Origin: Icerya purchasi
Lineage: Eukaryota > Arthropoda > Insecta > Hemiptera > Monophlebidae
Direction of reading: 5' to 3'
NCBI GenBank assembly: GCA_039619475.1
Contig: CM077116.1
Coordinates: 103,709,164 to 103,773,163 of the forward strand
DNA length: 64,000 nt
Part shown: in pieces, positions 11,816-21,148 of the stretch
Position numbering within the stretch: the stretch's first letter is position 1
How the letters are laid out: every line of letters starts with the position of its first letter
Made by a program: the position numbers and the translations under genes
The notes under the pieces: generated by a model
Database searches by the model: none
What the model saw: the letters and a program-made list of their open reading frames with translations, nothing else
What the model was told of the DNA's origin: nothing

Positions 11816-12080
11816 TAAAATGGGTCGGAGAATAACAACTTCACAATCCCCGACGCCCTGTCAAGGGTATGTGACATACTTTACTACTATCGTAATGGTG
11901 TGACTGCATCGATTCTGCTAGACCAGTGGTCGGCAAACTTATTAGCCAAAGAGCCAACTATGAACATTATAACAATTTAAAAAAAAATTAGGAGCCTAAT
12001 CTGCTTGTTTAGTAAACTTTTATTACATTAAATAAGTAGTACACTAAATAAAACAAAATTTCATACTTAATAAATATTTA

Positions 12081-13983
12081 TTAATGCGAGCAATGTGCTT
12101 GCATCTCCTTGGAAAATTTTAGTAAGTCAGGTTTGTATGTTGTTGTTTTTAATTTTAGGCATGATTCCAAGTTCTTATCAATAAGACGACTTCTCAGTTT
12201 ACTCTTGATAATGTTCATGCTTGAAAAAGATTGTTCGCATATACATGTAGAACCGAAAAGGGAAAGAACAGCAAACGCGAGCTTTTTCAGCTGATCATAA
12301 GAGTCAGGAATATTATTCCAAGCGTTGAAAATGATCATGTCTTCCTTCTCCAGGTCATTCAAAGCAGACCACTTGTGTTGTGAACTAAGATCACATTTTT
12401 TCTTCTCCAATATTTTCAATTCAACACAAAGACGTTCGACCTTGTTTTTTAAATCCAGCAATTGTATTTCAAAGCTACCAATGTCAATTTCAAAAGGAGA
12501 AAATTTCAACTCGGTTATCGTAGCATTAAGAGGATTTTTGACAAATGCTAAAGTTGCTCTGCTGTTTTTAAATTCCTGAAACCTGCTGAGAAATGCTTCC
12601 CTCATATTTAAAATTATCGTTTTAAAATGGTGTTTATCAATAGAGGAATTATTTTCTTGGCGATGCTTCAGCAGGCTTGGAAAGTGAAACAATGTTTCCC
12701 TTTCAAAATCCTGAGCAAAAATAGATAATTTGTTTTCGAATGTTATTACTTCTTCTAACATCGAAAAAATTAAGTTTCCTTTCCCTTGTAGTTTACGATT
12801 AAGCTGATTTAGATGAGATGTAACGTCTACCATGAAATAAAAGTTTTGGATCCACTGATCGTCTGTTAGTTCTGGATAGTGAATGCCCTTCTCAAGGAGA
12901 AATGCTTTAATTTCGAGAAAAAGGGACGCGAAAAGTTTTAAAACGTTCCCTCTTGATAACCAACGTACCTTGTTATGAAGCAGATCAGCGTACTCACTCT
13001 CCATTTCAAATAAAAATTCTTTGAATTGGCGATGATTAGGAGCTTTAGCTAAAATGGAGTTGATAATGGTAATCATCACAAATTTCATCCGGAAATGTTT
13101 GCGCACAAAGCGCTTCATGGTGAATGATATAATGGTAAACAAGTATCTCATGATTAATTTTTTCTTTCAAAATAGCAACAAACCCTTTTCTTACGCCGGT
13201 CATACTTTTGGCCCCATCTGTTGAAATCGACACAATTTTATCGAGGGGAATATGATGTTTATCCATACACTTAATTACAGCATTTGCGATATCTTCTCCA
13301 CGCGTCTGACCTTTGAGTGACAATAATCCTAAAAGTTTTTCTTTAGGGCCTGAATGAGACATAAATCTTACAAAAAGTGAAACTTGCGCTGTATCATTTA
13401 TGTCACAAGACTCGTCAACTGCTATTGAGAAAGCCGAAACCAATTTCAAATCTTCTTAATGCTGGATGGTTATATTGGAACACATTTTAATTGTTCTATC
13501 TTTAATGGTTTTGGCAGACAATGGTAACTCTTTAATTCTTTTCAGAATATCTGCTTTGTTCTTAAAATCCCGAAATAGTTCTTCGGATGCATTTATAAAA
13601 CAATTTTTTATGTATTTGCCGTCTGTGTACGGTTTCCCTCTCTTAGCAATCTCTTAGCTAAAAACAAAATTTGCCATATTAATACTGCTGGAAGATTGCA
13701 TCCAGTTATTAAACACAGAAGTTGACGACTCTTGACTCTTTTGAAGTTCCTCAACTGCTTTCTTCCTTGCATCACCGGTAGGATATTTAGTGCTAAATGA
13801 CGCGTGCTTTCTTGTAAAGTGTCTCTCTAAATTTGACTTCTTGTTATGCGCGAATTTCTCCTTACAAATAAGACATGTCGGAAGTCCATTCAAGTTTTGA
13901 ATAAACGCAAAATTCTCGGTCCACTCAACTTTAAATTCGCAGTTTTCATCTTCCGTTTTTCTTTGCTTTTTTTTGGTAGTCAT
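12081..13983 (-). pseudogene. hAT transposase, GTF2IRD2-like
   Basis: The transposase of the surrounding hAT element. It starts at 13983 with a zinc finger ('CLICKEKFAHNKKSNLERH') followed by a linker. Stops at 13654 and near 13455 interrupt the same frame. The catalytic core begins with 'FSIAVDESCDI' (first Asp), and 'SISTDGAKSMTG' carries the second. A frameshift near 13080-13100 moves the rest (to 12081, 356 residues) into another frame. There 'NKVRWLSRGNVLK' and the C-terminal dimerisation segment 'LFGSTCICEQSFSSMNIIKS' are clear. Two nonsense codons and one frameshift make it inactive. The full length would be about 630 residues, usual for the family. Confidence 0.8.
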
Positions 13984-14119
13984 GTTAATTGGGGTGCATA
14001 TGAAAATATTCCAAATATATTTTTTTCTAAAGCCACCAGTACAAAATTATTATCATTATTAAATTGATGAAAATAAAAATTGAAAAAAAATTTTTTTAAA
14101 AAATACAATTTTATTAATA

Positions 14120-14125
14120 TATGTA
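14120..14125 (+). repeat. 6-bp target duplication of the Polinton, left copy
   Basis: TATGTA here is repeated at 34680-34685, immediately outside the two inverted repeats. Six base pairs is the standard Polinton target duplication. Confidence 0.9.
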
Positions 14126-14615
14126 AGTAGTCAGTAAATACAGGAACTGGCGACTCTGTGACGTCACAACCCCTAAACGCGTGCAGAGGGCAGAAAGTAA
14201 TGTAACTATTTCATCAGGGAGGCAAAAACTAACCCATTTTTTTATTCCGACGCTGAAAATTCACCCAAGTTTTCCCCAATTTCCCCCCAATTTTCTCCGT
14301 ACGCGTCCTATACATTTCCGACAAACCGAACCGATTGAAAGTAACCCAAGTCTCCACTCGCCCCTCCCATTGGAAGCGTTACTGCGATTTTTCAAAATTC
14401 CGGGCGTAAATATGAAAATTCAAAAATATAACCCAAGTATGGTATTTAAAACGTAAAACTAACCCAACACACCACACACGTATATATTCACCACAACGTT
14501 AACCTCCGCGGAAGCGCACGCGCTGTTCCCACGCATACTTTAATCTCTGCCGCAATATCACACCCGCATACACGTGCGCCGTTCACGGTACCGTGTTTTT
14601 TTAATATTTCAAAGT
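14126..14615 (+). repeat. Polinton left terminal inverted repeat
   Basis: 490 bp matching the reverse complement of 34144-34679. The first 80 bp are almost perfect, including AGTAGTCAGTAAATACAGG and the palindrome TGACGTCA at 14158-14165. Similarity ends after TTAATATTTCAAAGT. The arm contains repeated TAACCCAAGT/AACTAACCCA words. No gene lies within it. Confidence 0.9.
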
Positions 14616-15162
14616 CTACATATACATAATATATCATTATCCCAAGTATATTTTTTATTATATTTATAATCTTGCATGCATGTTGTCATGACCTTGAATT
14701 CTTTCGTGTAACAATCGATATTGTGTCTGCAGGAAATCTTCCCCTTCATATCTTTCGTAGAAACCTGTTCACATGTACACACCTACACACAAACACATAT
14801 AACCCTGTGAACACCTGCAAACTTCGATCGCGCACACCTGCAACCAACTTTCACCAAAGGAATGTGGTTTTTCCGATACAACCCTCCCTTTTTCAAAGGC
14901 AAGCATCGAGCTAGAATGTCGAACGGATCTGATCGTGCAGTCAGTATTAGTGGTATGTTAAACGTGTGGAATTTGTTGAAGCTGTGCTCCTCACGCGTTT
15001 TTAAATTATTCTCAAGAACGATAAAGTCTGTAATTTCCTACGTATTTTCTCTGTTTCTTTCGTTCTTTATTTTCTATATTTTTTCTCTCTTATTGCTCAT
15101 TATTTTTTTCGCTCTTATTTTCTCTCTTTTTTTTAATATAAATATTACAATAATAATCGAAT
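14616..15162 (+). other. Leader region left of the first Polinton gene, no gene assigned
   Basis: The stretch ends in a long pyrimidine-rich tract (about 15040-15135) just before the ATG at 15163. A 102-residue frame (14862-15170) whose second half is almost all hydrophobic residues results from reading this tract and is probably not a gene. A GTATGT donor-like word lies near 14953. An intron in the leader is possible but I see no clear acceptor. Confidence 0.4.
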
Positions 15163-16004
15163 ATGAATAACAACACCGAATCGAATGTCGTTAATGTCGC
15201 GGATTTCATTCAAAATTTTTTCGAAAATGATAACGAAAATGCCATGTTTCCAGACGATTTCCCGAATATACATATGCCGCCGCTAGCAACAGAAGAATCA
15301 TCACTACAAGAGTTGTCGCAACATTCGTTCTCAGATTTTGTTCCATTGGTTACATCAACACCTTTAGCATCACCGGTAATGTCACAAGATATGCAAACTC
15401 CACCGTTAACGCAAGTACCTTTTGTACAAGATGAAAAAGAATATAGCCCATCAATGTTGGAATTACCCAAAGAAATATTTAACCGAAAAGCAGTCGTCTA
15501 TGTTAAAGATCCTAACGATCCTGAAAATAAAAATAGTTTCATGTATGCGGTTTTAGCGAAATTTACATCAAAACCGTCATCGATGTGGCAGTACAATATT
15601 CTACAGAAAGTATACGATTTCAGCTTTATTCACTTACCTATCCAATCGTAGCTGATATTGAAACGTTTGAAAGAATAAACGCCGTATCAATCAACTTATA
15701 CAAGCTGATAGAAACCGACTATACAGATCAAAGTACATATAAGTATAAAATAAAAGCTGTGTACGCCTTCCGAAAAAATCACAGTTTGTTAAATCATAAA
15801 CATCACACAAACATATTGTATTGGGGATCTAATGGAAATTACCAATTCGCGTGGATAAAAAAATTCAGTCGCTTGTTGCAAATCCAGTCGCCGAAAGCGA
15901 AATTTGTTTGCTGGTCATGTCTCGAATCTATGAATACCGATTACGAACATAATAATACTCACCGATGTGACGCGGTCAGTTGGCGTAATATGCACTGCAT
16001 GTAA
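15163..16004 (+). pseudogene. Protein resembling the N-terminal module of Polinton DNA polymerase
   Basis: The first gene of the element, starting at an ATG at 15163. The first 100 residues are acidic and Ser/Pro/Thr-rich. From about residue 105 it resembles the N-terminal module of the polymerase at 27205-29598: a 'FMYAVLAKF' start, a 'NAVSINLYKL' segment matching 'NSSINVYGL', a 'WIKKFSRLL' segment matching 'YIKDLERLV', and a four-Cys/His cluster ('CWSC...H...C') matching 'CQRC...H...C'. It stops there, without exonuclease or polymerase domains. A single-base frame change near 15630-15645 splits it into 15163-15651 and 15585-16004. I infer a paralogue of the polymerase module, perhaps nucleic-acid binding or a replication accessory. 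The function is not established. Confidence 0.6.
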
Positions 16005-16241
16005 ATAAAGACTATTTTTCTTATTTATACATATATTTTTTTTAAAATATCCTTTTTCACTGTTTCATACAAATTCATGTAAACTGTATAATATAATATA
16101 ATAAATATTTCTCAATCATATACATATTTTTTTATTTTTTCATAAACTTAAAATTATTTTAAAATTTTAGATTTTACTATAGTTAATAATATATTCCCCC
16201 ACTCCAGTCTGTATTAAAGCCTCTTGATCTTTACGTTAAAT

Positions 16242-17009
16242 TTACAAATCCATAGCACATAACCGTTTTGTTAAAATATCTGCTTTTACAGATAGCTCAG
16301 TGGAATCGACAATACGATCAGCTTTTTCCTTTTCAATTTCTTCACGAACTTTATCAATCATCTCCATAAAATGCTTTTCTATTTCTTCACGCTGTTTTCC
16401 CATTATTTCCTTAAGACTTTTTCCTAATTCTTCACACTGTTTATCAATTATTTCCTTAGTAATCTGTTTATCGATCAATACACATACTTTTGCACTTAAA
16501 TCGTTTATTAAACCTCCGAATATTTCAATTGTAGCTTTCACATCACTTTCATGTTTTGAAACGCGTGTATGTAATGCTGAAAGATCGCTCGAAACCGTAT
16601 CTAGTTTATCCGATAGTTTTTTAATTTGATCATTAAATTTTCCCGAGTCTTCACTCATCATATCAATATTACCAGTATGAATCTCGATTTTCATAATATT
16701 ATCGCTAATTTTTTTATCTAAATCTCTATGCACAAACATAATTTGAGCATGTAATGCAGCATTTTTTTCCGTAACAAGCGAATTCAACTGCTCAACTTTT
16801 TCATGTACATCATGTATTTCCGCAGCTGTGAGAGTTTTTATCTGTTTGTAAGATACAACCTCAGACTCTGACGGTTCTCGTTGTAATGTACTAACGTTTA
16901 ATAACCGTTTTCCTTTAAAATTATAATTTCCATTCGAATCTAAAACAATACTTGTACTTTCTGAAGATGCACCATCTGGCATATATTTTCCGCTCTTATG
17001 AAGTGGCAT
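16242..17009 (-). CDS. Coiled-coil protein, possible virion fibre or tail-like protein
   Basis: 255 residues from an ATG at 17009. A short N-terminal region includes 'LDSNGNYNFKGKRLLNV', a turn-like segment often seen at the foot of fibre proteins. From about residue 55 to the end it is heptad-patterned: hydrophobic residues every three or four positions among Glu/Lys, with repeated 'KQREEIEK'-like units near residues 195-235. There is no signal peptide or membrane segment. It lies downstream of the integrase on the same strand. A structural, trimeric fibre-like role is inferred only from the coiled coil. No homologue is recognised with certainty. Confidence 0.6.
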   Translation of the reverse strand: MPLHKSGKYMPDGASSESTSIVLDSNGNYNFKGKRLLNVSTLQREPSESEVVSYKQIKTLTAAEIHDVHEKVEQLNSLVTEKNAALHAQIMFVHRDLDKKISDNIMKIEIHTGNIDMMSEDSGKFNDQIKKLSDKLDTVSSDLSALHTRVSKHESDVKATIEIFGGLINDLSAKVCVLIDKQITKEIIDKQCEELGKSLKEIMGKQREEIEKHFMEMIDKVREEIEKEKADRIVDSTELSVKADILTKRLCAMDL

Positions 17010-17146
17010 GACTAAATATTTACTAAAACGCTATTATCGATCCAGGAATTTTTTGAACTCGGGAATCCTAACCACTTAACCAACGATTTTCTGCCTTGTC
17101 GTCTAATAACACGTTCAATTAAATACACGTCGGGGTAAGATGTTTT

Positions 17147-17995
17147 TTATAATTCTTCTGCATAAAAAGTACCAACTAACGGTTTACCAGTCCTATCTTT
17201 TAATGTATACGTCGTAGGGAAAGTAGAATTCACTGTATTTATAGTAAATAATTCACCAGTCCAGTTAGGAGTATATCCTTTCTCTAATAATGTTTTAACT
17301 TTACTTATACGAACTACATCACCAACTTTAAAAATTTTTGATTTGCTCGGGGGAGAGAATCGATCAACATCTTTACTACATTCTCTTGCAATATTTTCTG
17401 CAACTTGTTTTTCAACGTTCTTATTTACATCAGCAGGGGCAAATTTTATCATACGGTGTATTTTCGTATTATATTTTCGGGTAAGTTCAGGTAAAACTTG
17501 TAACCAACGTTTATTACGATTAACAGTAAATTCTTTCCATATCCAATTCTTTATTGTACGATTAAAACGTTCTACAATACTCGCTTTAAGTGGTGAATGG
17601 GTGCTATACAAATTAATATTATTACGATTTAAAACAGCTCGTACTTGCGGATTATAAAATTCTGTACCATGATCTGTTTGCAAATGATTAGGAGCTTCAA
17701 CACCTCTTTCAGCTAAAATTTTTTCCAACGCTTTAGCAATTATCGACCCACTCTTTTTCTTTATAGGAATGGTCCATGCATATTTAGAAAATGCATTTAT
17801 TACGGTTAACATAAATTTATGTCCTCGATTAAATCTTGCATATTGCGCCATATCAATCAAATCAGCTTGCCATAAATCGTTTATGCCTAAAAGTTGTACA
17901 CATCGTGTAGGATAACGTTTTCGCGCAGGTTTATGAAGTTCGTCAGCTATACCGCATTGTAATGATTTTGATGCAGATGTTTTTTTCGAGGGCAT
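17147..17995 (-). CDS. Retroviral-type integrase
   Basis: Inserts the element into the genome. From the ATG at 17995 it has 282 residues and is uninterrupted; a longer reading from 18019 would need a TTG start. The catalytic core shows 'WQADLIDM' (Asp45), 'LQTDHGTEF' (Asp108) and 'ASIVERFNRT' (Glu142), spaced as in the rve family, with 33 residues between the second Asp and the Glu. The C-terminal part 'GDVVRI...GYTPNWTGELFTI' is the small beta-barrel seen in Polinton and Gypsy integrases, ending in 'GTFYAEEL'. The usual N-terminal zinc-binding HHCC domain is absent or reduced to a short basic stretch. It begins about 20 nt after the preceding gene ends, so co-transcription is likely. Confidence 0.92.
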   Translation of the reverse strand: MPSKKTSASKSLQCGIADELHKPARKRYPTRCVQLLGINDLWQADLIDMAQYARFNRGHKFMLTVINAFSKYAWTIPIKKKSGSIIAKALEKILAERGVEAPNHLQTDHGTEFYNPQVRAVLNRNNINLYSTHSPLKASIVERFNRTIKNWIWKEFTVNRNKRWLQVLPELTRKYNTKIHRMIKFAPADVNKNVEKQVAENIARECSKDVDRFSPPSKSKIFKVGDVVRISKVKTLLEKGYTPNWTGELFTINTVNSTFPTTYTLKDRTGKPLVGTFYAEEL

Positions 17996-18015
17996 ATTTT
18001 TTCTAATACTAATAA

Positions 18016-18942
18016 TCAATAAGGTAACTTAATATATCCTTCTTCAGCCAACTCTTCCTTGGTTGCTAAAATTTCGTTGTTTACACCTGTATTACCACTT
18101 TGTTTAGATGCGTGTAATAACTGTAATCGTTCAACTAATTCATTAGGATCGTTCCAATACTCAATTCGTGGTCTTTTAAGACTTATTCCGGGCATACAAG
18201 AAATTTTTCGTTTAGTTATAGACTTTTCATAATCTTTTCCGCTACGTACACCAGGTTGAAATAACGGTCGAATTACATTCTTATATTTCTGATTGGGAAG
18301 ACCTTTCAACGCACCATTACCATGCAAATGAGCTCCTGTAAATTCTAGTAATTGTTTATATATCTGTAAATCATCGTCATCATAGTTGTTTTTATCTACT
18401 CTCGTCTCCAATAGCAAATGCATTACTCCTGTAGTGTACGGAAATTTCGCACGATTCTTCCCTTTTCCTAAATATATTTCTCCGCGATCTTTATTCCACG
18501 AAATTGTTGTTGTACCCAACATATACTCATCAGCAATAGGATTAAACTTTATTCCAAAAATGATGTCTTTGGGTATAGGGTCATCTCCATCAATATGAAA
18601 AGTACCCATTTCACTTATATTAAACGGTTCATTTTCAATTTCTTCATCTATATCTTTCCTTGGAGTACTATGCACTAATTTTCATTTCGCAACCGGAGAA
18701 TTAATTATTGTATCATCAACCTTTTTCATCCCCTTTGGTTTTTGTATTGCTTCTCGAATCTCTGTCAATGGTTTCGTAATAGGTTCAAGCACTGCAGTTG
18801 AAGTATTTGTAATAGATTTAGTCGCATACTTTAACGCATTATATTTATTCATTATATCAGTACGTATCTTTCCCAGTTCAGTTTTAAGTTGTAATTCATC
18901 CTCTATTTTTCTTTTAACACTATTCATCGCCATCTTTTCCAT
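18016..18942 (-). pseudogene. Conserved Polinton protein of unknown role (DUF8207-like), nonsense-interrupted
   Basis: A frame from an ATG at 18942 to 18016 with one in-frame TGA at 18682-18684. The first part (86 residues) is helical with 'NKYNALKYATKS' and 'LEPITKPLTEIREA'. The second (after the stop) contains 'TTTISWNKDRGEIYLGKGKN', 'GVMHLLLETR' and the C-terminal 'ELVERLQLLHASKQSGNTG'. This pattern recurs in arthropod Polinton-linked proteins that I recall as DUF8207. Role unknown; it always travels with integrase and capsid genes. It overlaps the ATPase end by 23 nt. Because the frame is identical on both sides, the lesion is a single nonsense change. Confidence 0.6.
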
Positions 18943-19642
18943 CTTCAATCACTATAAACTCGTCAAAACCACGACGAAACCGCCCTTTATATAGTTCGCT
19001 CTCCTTATCAATCACTAAAAATCCGTGTTTATTCTTCCAACAAGTTTTACAAAGTTTCTTAAAAGTCTTAAACGAACACATACCATTAACATGTTCATTG
19101 TATATATGTCTTATATTTATATCATCTTGAGCAAAGACAAGTATGAAATTAGCATTATCACGTATCATATGTTTAGGAATCATTACGTATGTTTGACACA
19201 AATAGAAAGTATCTACGTTTTTATGACGACCCATCGAAAAGTATTGTTTTACAACAGGCTGATCTCTGCACGCTGGTATATCGTCAAATATAAATACAGA
19301 ATTTTTATTAATCGCGTCAGGTGTTATTAAATTTACATCATCAGTAAATGTTTGATATCCAATCTCAGGCGTAGACTTATATATCGTATCTAACAACTTA
19401 TATTTCGGTTGATATAAGGAAGTACTATATATGTATACATTTTCGTAAGGCAACCCATTCGAGTGTGTTAATAACGTAAATGACGAATTTGTTTTTCCAC
19501 ATCCGCTCGGACCAATAATTAAACATCTTATATTATTTGGGAACAACGATCCATGTTTATAACGTTTTAACATATCACTACCTTCTACTAGTGTTAGCAC
19601 ATTACTTATACGTAATATAGTTGATTGCTTATCAATTTTCAT
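18920..19642 (-). CDS. Genome-packaging ATPase (FtsK/HerA, A32-like)
   Basis: 240 residues from the ATG at 19642, intact. Walker A is 'GPSGCGKT' at residues 44-51 and Walker B is 'VFIFDD' at 116-121. 'FYLCQTYVMIPKHMIRDNAN' follows, holding the sensor-type Gln and Asn residues typical of the A32-like packaging ATPases of Polintons, adintoviruses and virophages. In those viruses the enzyme translocates DNA into preformed capsids. The gene diverges from the phospholipase gene at 19773 across a 130-bp spacer, and its end overlaps the next minus-strand gene. The Lys/Arg-rich C-terminus ('YKGRFRRGFDEF') is also typical. Confidence 0.9.
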   Translation of the reverse strand: MKIDKQSTILRISNVLTLVEGSDMLKRYKHGSLFPNNIRCLIIGPSGCGKTNSSFTLLTHSNGLPYENVYIYSTSLYQPKYKLLDTIYKSTPEIGYQTFTDDVNLITPDAINKNSVFIFDDIPACRDQPVVKQYFSMGRHKNVDTFYLCQTYVMIPKHMIRDNANFILVFAQDDINIRHIYNEHVNGMCSFKTFKKLCKTCWKNKHGFLVIDKESELYKGRFRRGFDEFIVIEDGKDGDE

Positions 19643-19772
19643 TTTAGCTTATTTTACTGATTTAATAATCACCATCAACATTGAATAAAAAGTATAAATA
19701 CACCTATATATAGCGTTAAAACTCGCAGAGTCGTGTGATAAAAAGTATATATATAGAAAAATATTTCTGAAT
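19643..19772 (+). promoter_or_regulatory. Divergent promoter region with TATA-like motifs
   Basis: The 130 bp between the divergent ATPase and phospholipase genes holds two copies of the word AAAAGTATAWAWA, at 19687-19700 and 19740-19754. The same word occurs twice before the major capsid gene (21915-21929 and 21958-21971). The copy at 19740 lies about 20-30 nt before the ATG at 19773. I infer a late-type TATA element. Confidence 0.5.
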
Positions 19773-20630
19773 ATGGCGAGAAAACGAAAAGTTAACGTGT
19801 TAAAAAAGAACATAAAGCGTGGTCGTGGTCTGGGAACTGTGTTGAATAGAGTTATAGATAACCTTCCAGTACAATTACATTATCCTGGTTATAATTATTT
19901 GGGACCCGGTACAAAGTTAGATCGTCAACTAAGTCGTGGTGTAATAGGTATAAACCCACTGGATGAAGCTGCTAAAGCACACGATATAGCATATAGCAAG
20001 TATTCTGATAATAAAAATCGAGCTGAAGCGGACAGATTATTAGAAAATAAAGCTTGGGAACATGTTAAAGCATCAGATAGTAGTTTTGGGGAGAAAGCGG
20101 CTGCCTGGATAACTACAAACGCTATGAAAGTAAAACGTAAATTAGGAGGTGGATGTCGTTCTGGTAAAAAACAAGCTGCGAAACGGAAAACTAAATCAAA
20201 ATCATCGAGAAGAAAAAACTTATATTTCAGAGACGTGTTAAATGTAGCGCGGAAGGCTGTTCGTAAAGAAAAAACTCTTAAAGGACGTATGAAAAAAGCG
20301 ATTACAGCAGTTAAAAAATTAAATCCTATAGTAGCAGATAATGAAAATGTTCGAATTATTCCGATTACCAAAACTGGAGGAGCTCTTCCCCTTATCCCCT
20401 TATTAGCAGGTATTGCTACATTGGGTGGAATTTCATCGTCAGTATCATCAATAGCAAAAGCTGTGAAGGATGTAAATGATGCTAGAAAAAGTTTTAAATC
20501 AGGCAAAGGTTTAAAAATTGATAAAAAGATTGGCAAAGGACTTTATTTACGACCATATCGAAGTGGTCTTGGTTTATATTTAGCTCCATATAGTGGCGGA
20601 CCGAGACATAATCAGTTTTTTCGAGGTTAA
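19773..20630 (+). CDS. Minor capsid protein with phospholipase A2-like domain
   Basis: 285 residues, intact, very basic. Residues 36-75 form a parvovirus VP1-type phospholipase A2 core: 'YLGPG' (calcium loop, 42-46) and 'KAHDIAYSKY' with the catalytic His-Asp pair at 70-71. Lys/Arg-rich stretches with nuclear-localisation character follow at about 1-20 and 120-150. A hydrophobic helix lies near 205-230 ('LPLIPLLAGIATLGG'). The tail is Gly/Tyr/Arg-rich with two related 'GKGLYLRPYRSG'/'GLGLYLAPYSG' units. In adintoviruses such proteins are virion components thought to help cross endosomal membranes. It heads the plus-strand morphogenesis cluster and its end overlaps the protease frame. Confidence 0.85.
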   Translation: MARKRKVNVLKKNIKRGRGLGTVLNRVIDNLPVQLHYPGYNYLGPGTKLDRQLSRGVIGINPLDEAAKAHDIAYSKYSDNKNRAEADRLLENKAWEHVKASDSSFGEKAAAWITTNAMKVKRKLGGGCRSGKKQAAKRKTKSKSSRRKNLYFRDVLNVARKAVRKEKTLKGRMKKAITAVKKLNPIVADNENVRIIPITKTGGALPLIPLLAGIATLGGISSSVSSIAKAVKDVNDARKSFKSGKGLKIDKKIGKGLYLRPYRSGLGLYLAPYSGGPRHNQFFRG

Positions 20631-21029
20631 CTCTATACCTAGCAATAGAGCGTTAACAAATTTAGATATTTTATTTTACACGAAAAAGTTAAAAATTCTG
20701 AATTTTAGAGGAGTTTTTGATCGAGTGGGCTGCCTACCAAACCTAAGAAAAACGAGTGCGCGATTGTTAATATGGATTCGCAAAAAGGTTCTGGAACTCA
20801 CTGGATTGCATACAGAAAATGTGGAAAACGTGCAGAATATTTCGATAGTTATGGTAATCTACCACCCTCCATAGAGATAGTTAAATATTTACGCAAATAC
20901 GACCCAAAAGTTGAGATTTTATACAACAGATGTGCATATCAAAGTTATAATATGGTTAATTGCGGAGAACTATGTTTAAGATTTCTAACAAATACATTAC
21001 CCGCCCCATTTGATGTTCGAAAACATTAA
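20623..21029 (+). pseudogene. Adenovirus-type cysteine protease, frameshifted
   Basis: Homologue of adenain, which matures capsid proteins. The first frame carries 'RALTNLDILFY' and 'FRGVFDRVGCLPN'. A one-base shift in the A-rich stretch near 20748-20756 moves the rest into the frame ending at 21029. That frame holds 'GSGTHWIAYRK' (catalytic His), 'YFDSYGNLPP' (the acidic residue) and 'NCGELCLRFL' (nucleophile Cys). No in-frame ATG precedes the first conserved residues; where homologues start (Met-Ala-Leu-Thr-Asn) the codon is AGA. Both faults suggest loss of function. It lies directly after the phospholipase gene and 120 nt before the minor capsid gene. Confidence 0.8.
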
Positions 21030-21148
21030 AATTTATATATAAGCGTGTACATTTATAAAAATTTTTCGATTACTGTATATATTATTATACGAATACAAGT
21101 TTGTTTAAAAAAAATATATAGTTTGCGATTTTTTATTATTATACCGTC

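Noticed and set aside
14862..15170. Hydrophobic 102-residue frame that could look like a membrane protein
   Set aside because: The hydrophobic part comes from a pyrimidine-rich tract read in one frame. It overlaps the ATG of the next gene, and no other gene feature supports it.
17996..18019. Longer integrase start at 18019
   Set aside because: The codon there is TTG and the eight added residues overlap the spacer; the ATG at 17995 is the natural start.
19925..20536. 203-residue frame on the minus strand opposite the phospholipase-like gene
   Set aside because: Shadow of a strong coding region. It has no recognisable motif and lies opposite a gene with clear domain residues.
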